Shown one piece after another: positions 30,369-31,424 of a stretch of 31,424 nucleotides of DNA. The translations under genes were made by a program, and so were the position numbers. The notes beneath the pieces were generated by a model. The model saw only the letters and a program-made list of their open reading frames with translations, was not told the origin of the DNA and searched no databases. This DNA is from Corallochytrium limacisporum (lineage: Eukaryota > Opisthokonta): positions 21,700-53,123 of the forward strand of contig PDIP01000116.1 in assembly GCA_002811645.1 (NCBI GenBank), in the 5' to 3' direction. Within the stretch, counting starts at the first letter, position 1. Each line of letters opens with the position of its first letter.

Positions 30369-31412
30369 AGTGTTAGCAGTCAAAGATTCTTTACCATATA
30401 CATAGTGTTGAAATAAGTACTTAGATTCAGGAGCCAGCGAGAGTATTTGCAAATACCTTTGCGTCAATGGCAAGTAGTGCCAACTAAATGCGCACGATTT
30501 CCGAAGCCCCTACCAACTATTGCAGATACTCACCGTTAGATGAATTTCAGATTGTGTACCAACCGTATCAAAGCCTGTTGAAGTTATGGTATAATCGGAG
30601 GACAAGGAAATACTGTTGCAAACGTTATTCAGCTCTAAACCTTTTACTGTACCAACCGGTTACGGAAATGGATTGAGCCCAAAAATTTCTCTTCGCACCA
30701 GTTGCAGATGAAGAAAAAGAAAACCACGGCTCTAGTACATTCAATACCGAAAGCCCCTCAAGAGGCGTGGTAGTATTGCGCAACCACAGATTGAATTGGG
30801 TGTGGCGAGGTTACTGTTTTAATACCTGATTCAACCGAGGATTGGGAGGATTGGCGCAGTTGTCGACACTGTATCAGCAATTTTTCGTGGCCGTCGACGG
30901 GTTCCATTGTGTGTAAGCATAGTTTAGGTGATCATAGTTTAGGAGAGAGACAAACCTAGAGATTTCAGGATTAGAATGACTGGAGGGTTTCAGTTGTTCG
31001 ACGCTTCAGGGCTCCTGGACAACTCTCAATATGGGACGGGAACCCGCTCCCGGCACTTCCTTGATGCTTTTCCGGCCCAAGCGCAGTGAGTTTTATACCC
31101 ACCGCCGGCCCGGTTCAGAAAGGGAGAGCTAGGGAAGGAAGGGCAAGGGAAGAGGGGCACGGAAGCAATAGAGTGGTATAGTACTTGGTACGGTACTGGT
31201 ATAGGACACCCATTGCTTCAATGCTCAATGCTGCCGTCGGCAAATATCGGTGCGCTCCTCTTACCGATTTCTTACAGCGGAGAGATTTGGCTTGCCCACG
31301 AATGTGACGCACTCGGCAAGAGTGATCTTGGCATTCAACTTGCACCATTCGGACCAACCGCACATTATTACCACCATAATTACCAGTGAGCCGCATAACT
31401 CCATCCTTGTGA
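30369..31412. other. subtelomere-like terminal region, no gene supported
   Basis: This 1-kb region holds the amidohydrolase promoter side and then gene-free sequence up to the telomere-like edge. Features: 11-bp direct repeats TGTACCAACCG at 30555-30565 and 30648-30658; CATAGTTTAGG at 30918-30928 and 30933-30943; a purine-rich GGGAAGG-like stretch at about 31125-31160; and GGTA-rich sequence at 31170-31205. A GTGAGT donor-like site on the minus strand at 30533 could belong to a 5' UTR intron of the amidohydrolase. A 93-codon minus-strand frame at 31115-31396 is not convincing. Confidence 0.5.
30555..30658. promoter_or_regulatory. direct repeats TGTACCAACCG upstream of amidohydrolase
   Basis: Two identical 11-bp copies (30555-30565 and 30648-30658) begin 93 bp apart, 190-290 bp upstream of the amidohydrolase ATG. 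A partial match TACCAAC lies at about 30511. Repeated motifs at this distance are consistent with binding sites for a regulator of this gene. Confidence 0.3.
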
Positions 31413-31424
31413 GGTTAGGGTTAG
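31413..31424 (+). repeat. telomere-like TTAGGG repeat at window edge
   Basis: The window ends in GGTTAGGGTTAG, two in-phase units of TTAGGG. The G-rich strand reads 5' to 3' towards the edge, the orientation expected at a right-hand chromosome end. Animals, many fungi and several protists use this repeat. Only twelve bases are visible, so the assignment depends on what follows. Confidence 0.55.

Noticed and set aside
31115-31396. 93-codon minus-strand frame next to the telomere-like end
   Set aside because: Its C-terminal part translates the purine-rich low-complexity stretch and no family is recognisable.

Overview
This is a eukaryotic nuclear window with ten confident protein-coding genes, nearly all recognisable housekeeping or cell-biology genes. 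Every one reads as a single uninterrupted frame from an ATG, including proteins of 917, 932, 1097 and 1462 residues, so the genome is intron-poor. The gene set includes SEC23, a VPS39/Vam6 HOPS subunit, LAMTOR2 of Ragulator, a LONRF-type RING/LON protein, an F-box/JmjC protein and a UPF0662/DUF2408-like protein. Together with a TTAGGG-type terminal repeat, this suggests an opisthokont-like organism: an early-branching fungus or a unicellular relative of animals. That placement is inference and I would not name a species.

Layout, left to right. Plus strand: SEC23 (449-3202), VPS39 (3871-8259), an unrecognised protein with a strong mitochondrial presequence (8853-12146) and an F-box/JmjC oxygenase (12782-14620). 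The JmjC gene is convergent with LONRF on the minus strand (14688-17486), with only 67 bp between stops. A 2.5 kb gap follows; it holds no clear single-exon gene but has splice-like signals and a possible spliced minus-strand gene. Next is the UPF0662-like gene (+, 19996-21075), convergent with a minus-strand run: SET protein (21539-22309), LAMTOR2 (22346-22750), PLP threonine dehydratase with an ACT domain (23935-25332), phosphoglucomutase (26437-28113) and a COG3618-type amidohydrolase (29499-30368). LAMTOR2 and SET are only 36 bp apart on the same strand, far tighter than the usual 0.5-1.4 kb spacing here. The last kilobase has no gene I can support and ends in two units of telomere-like TTAGGG, so the right edge may be a chromosome end.

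The genes do not form a pathway or cluster. Several concern endomembranes (SEC23 in COPII, VPS39 in HOPS, LAMTOR2 on the lysosome), others protein turnover or modification (LONRF, F-box/JmjC, SET) and central metabolism (phosphoglucomutase, threonine dehydratase, amidohydrolase). I found no tRNA, rRNA, transposon or CRISPR. The most unusual observations are the glutamine-rich prion-like extension of SEC23, the tight LAMTOR2-SET pair, the threefold repeat in the UPF0662-like protein, a long inverted repeat near 28.3-28.4 kb, the possible hidden spliced gene, the unrecognised mitochondrial protein and the telomeric edge.

Several open frames extend upstream of the first ATG. For VPS39, the mitochondrial protein, JmjC, LAMTOR2, phosphoglucomutase and the amidohydrolase I chose the first in-frame ATG, supported for LAMTOR2 and phosphoglucomutase by where homologues begin and for the amidohydrolase by the HxH motif.
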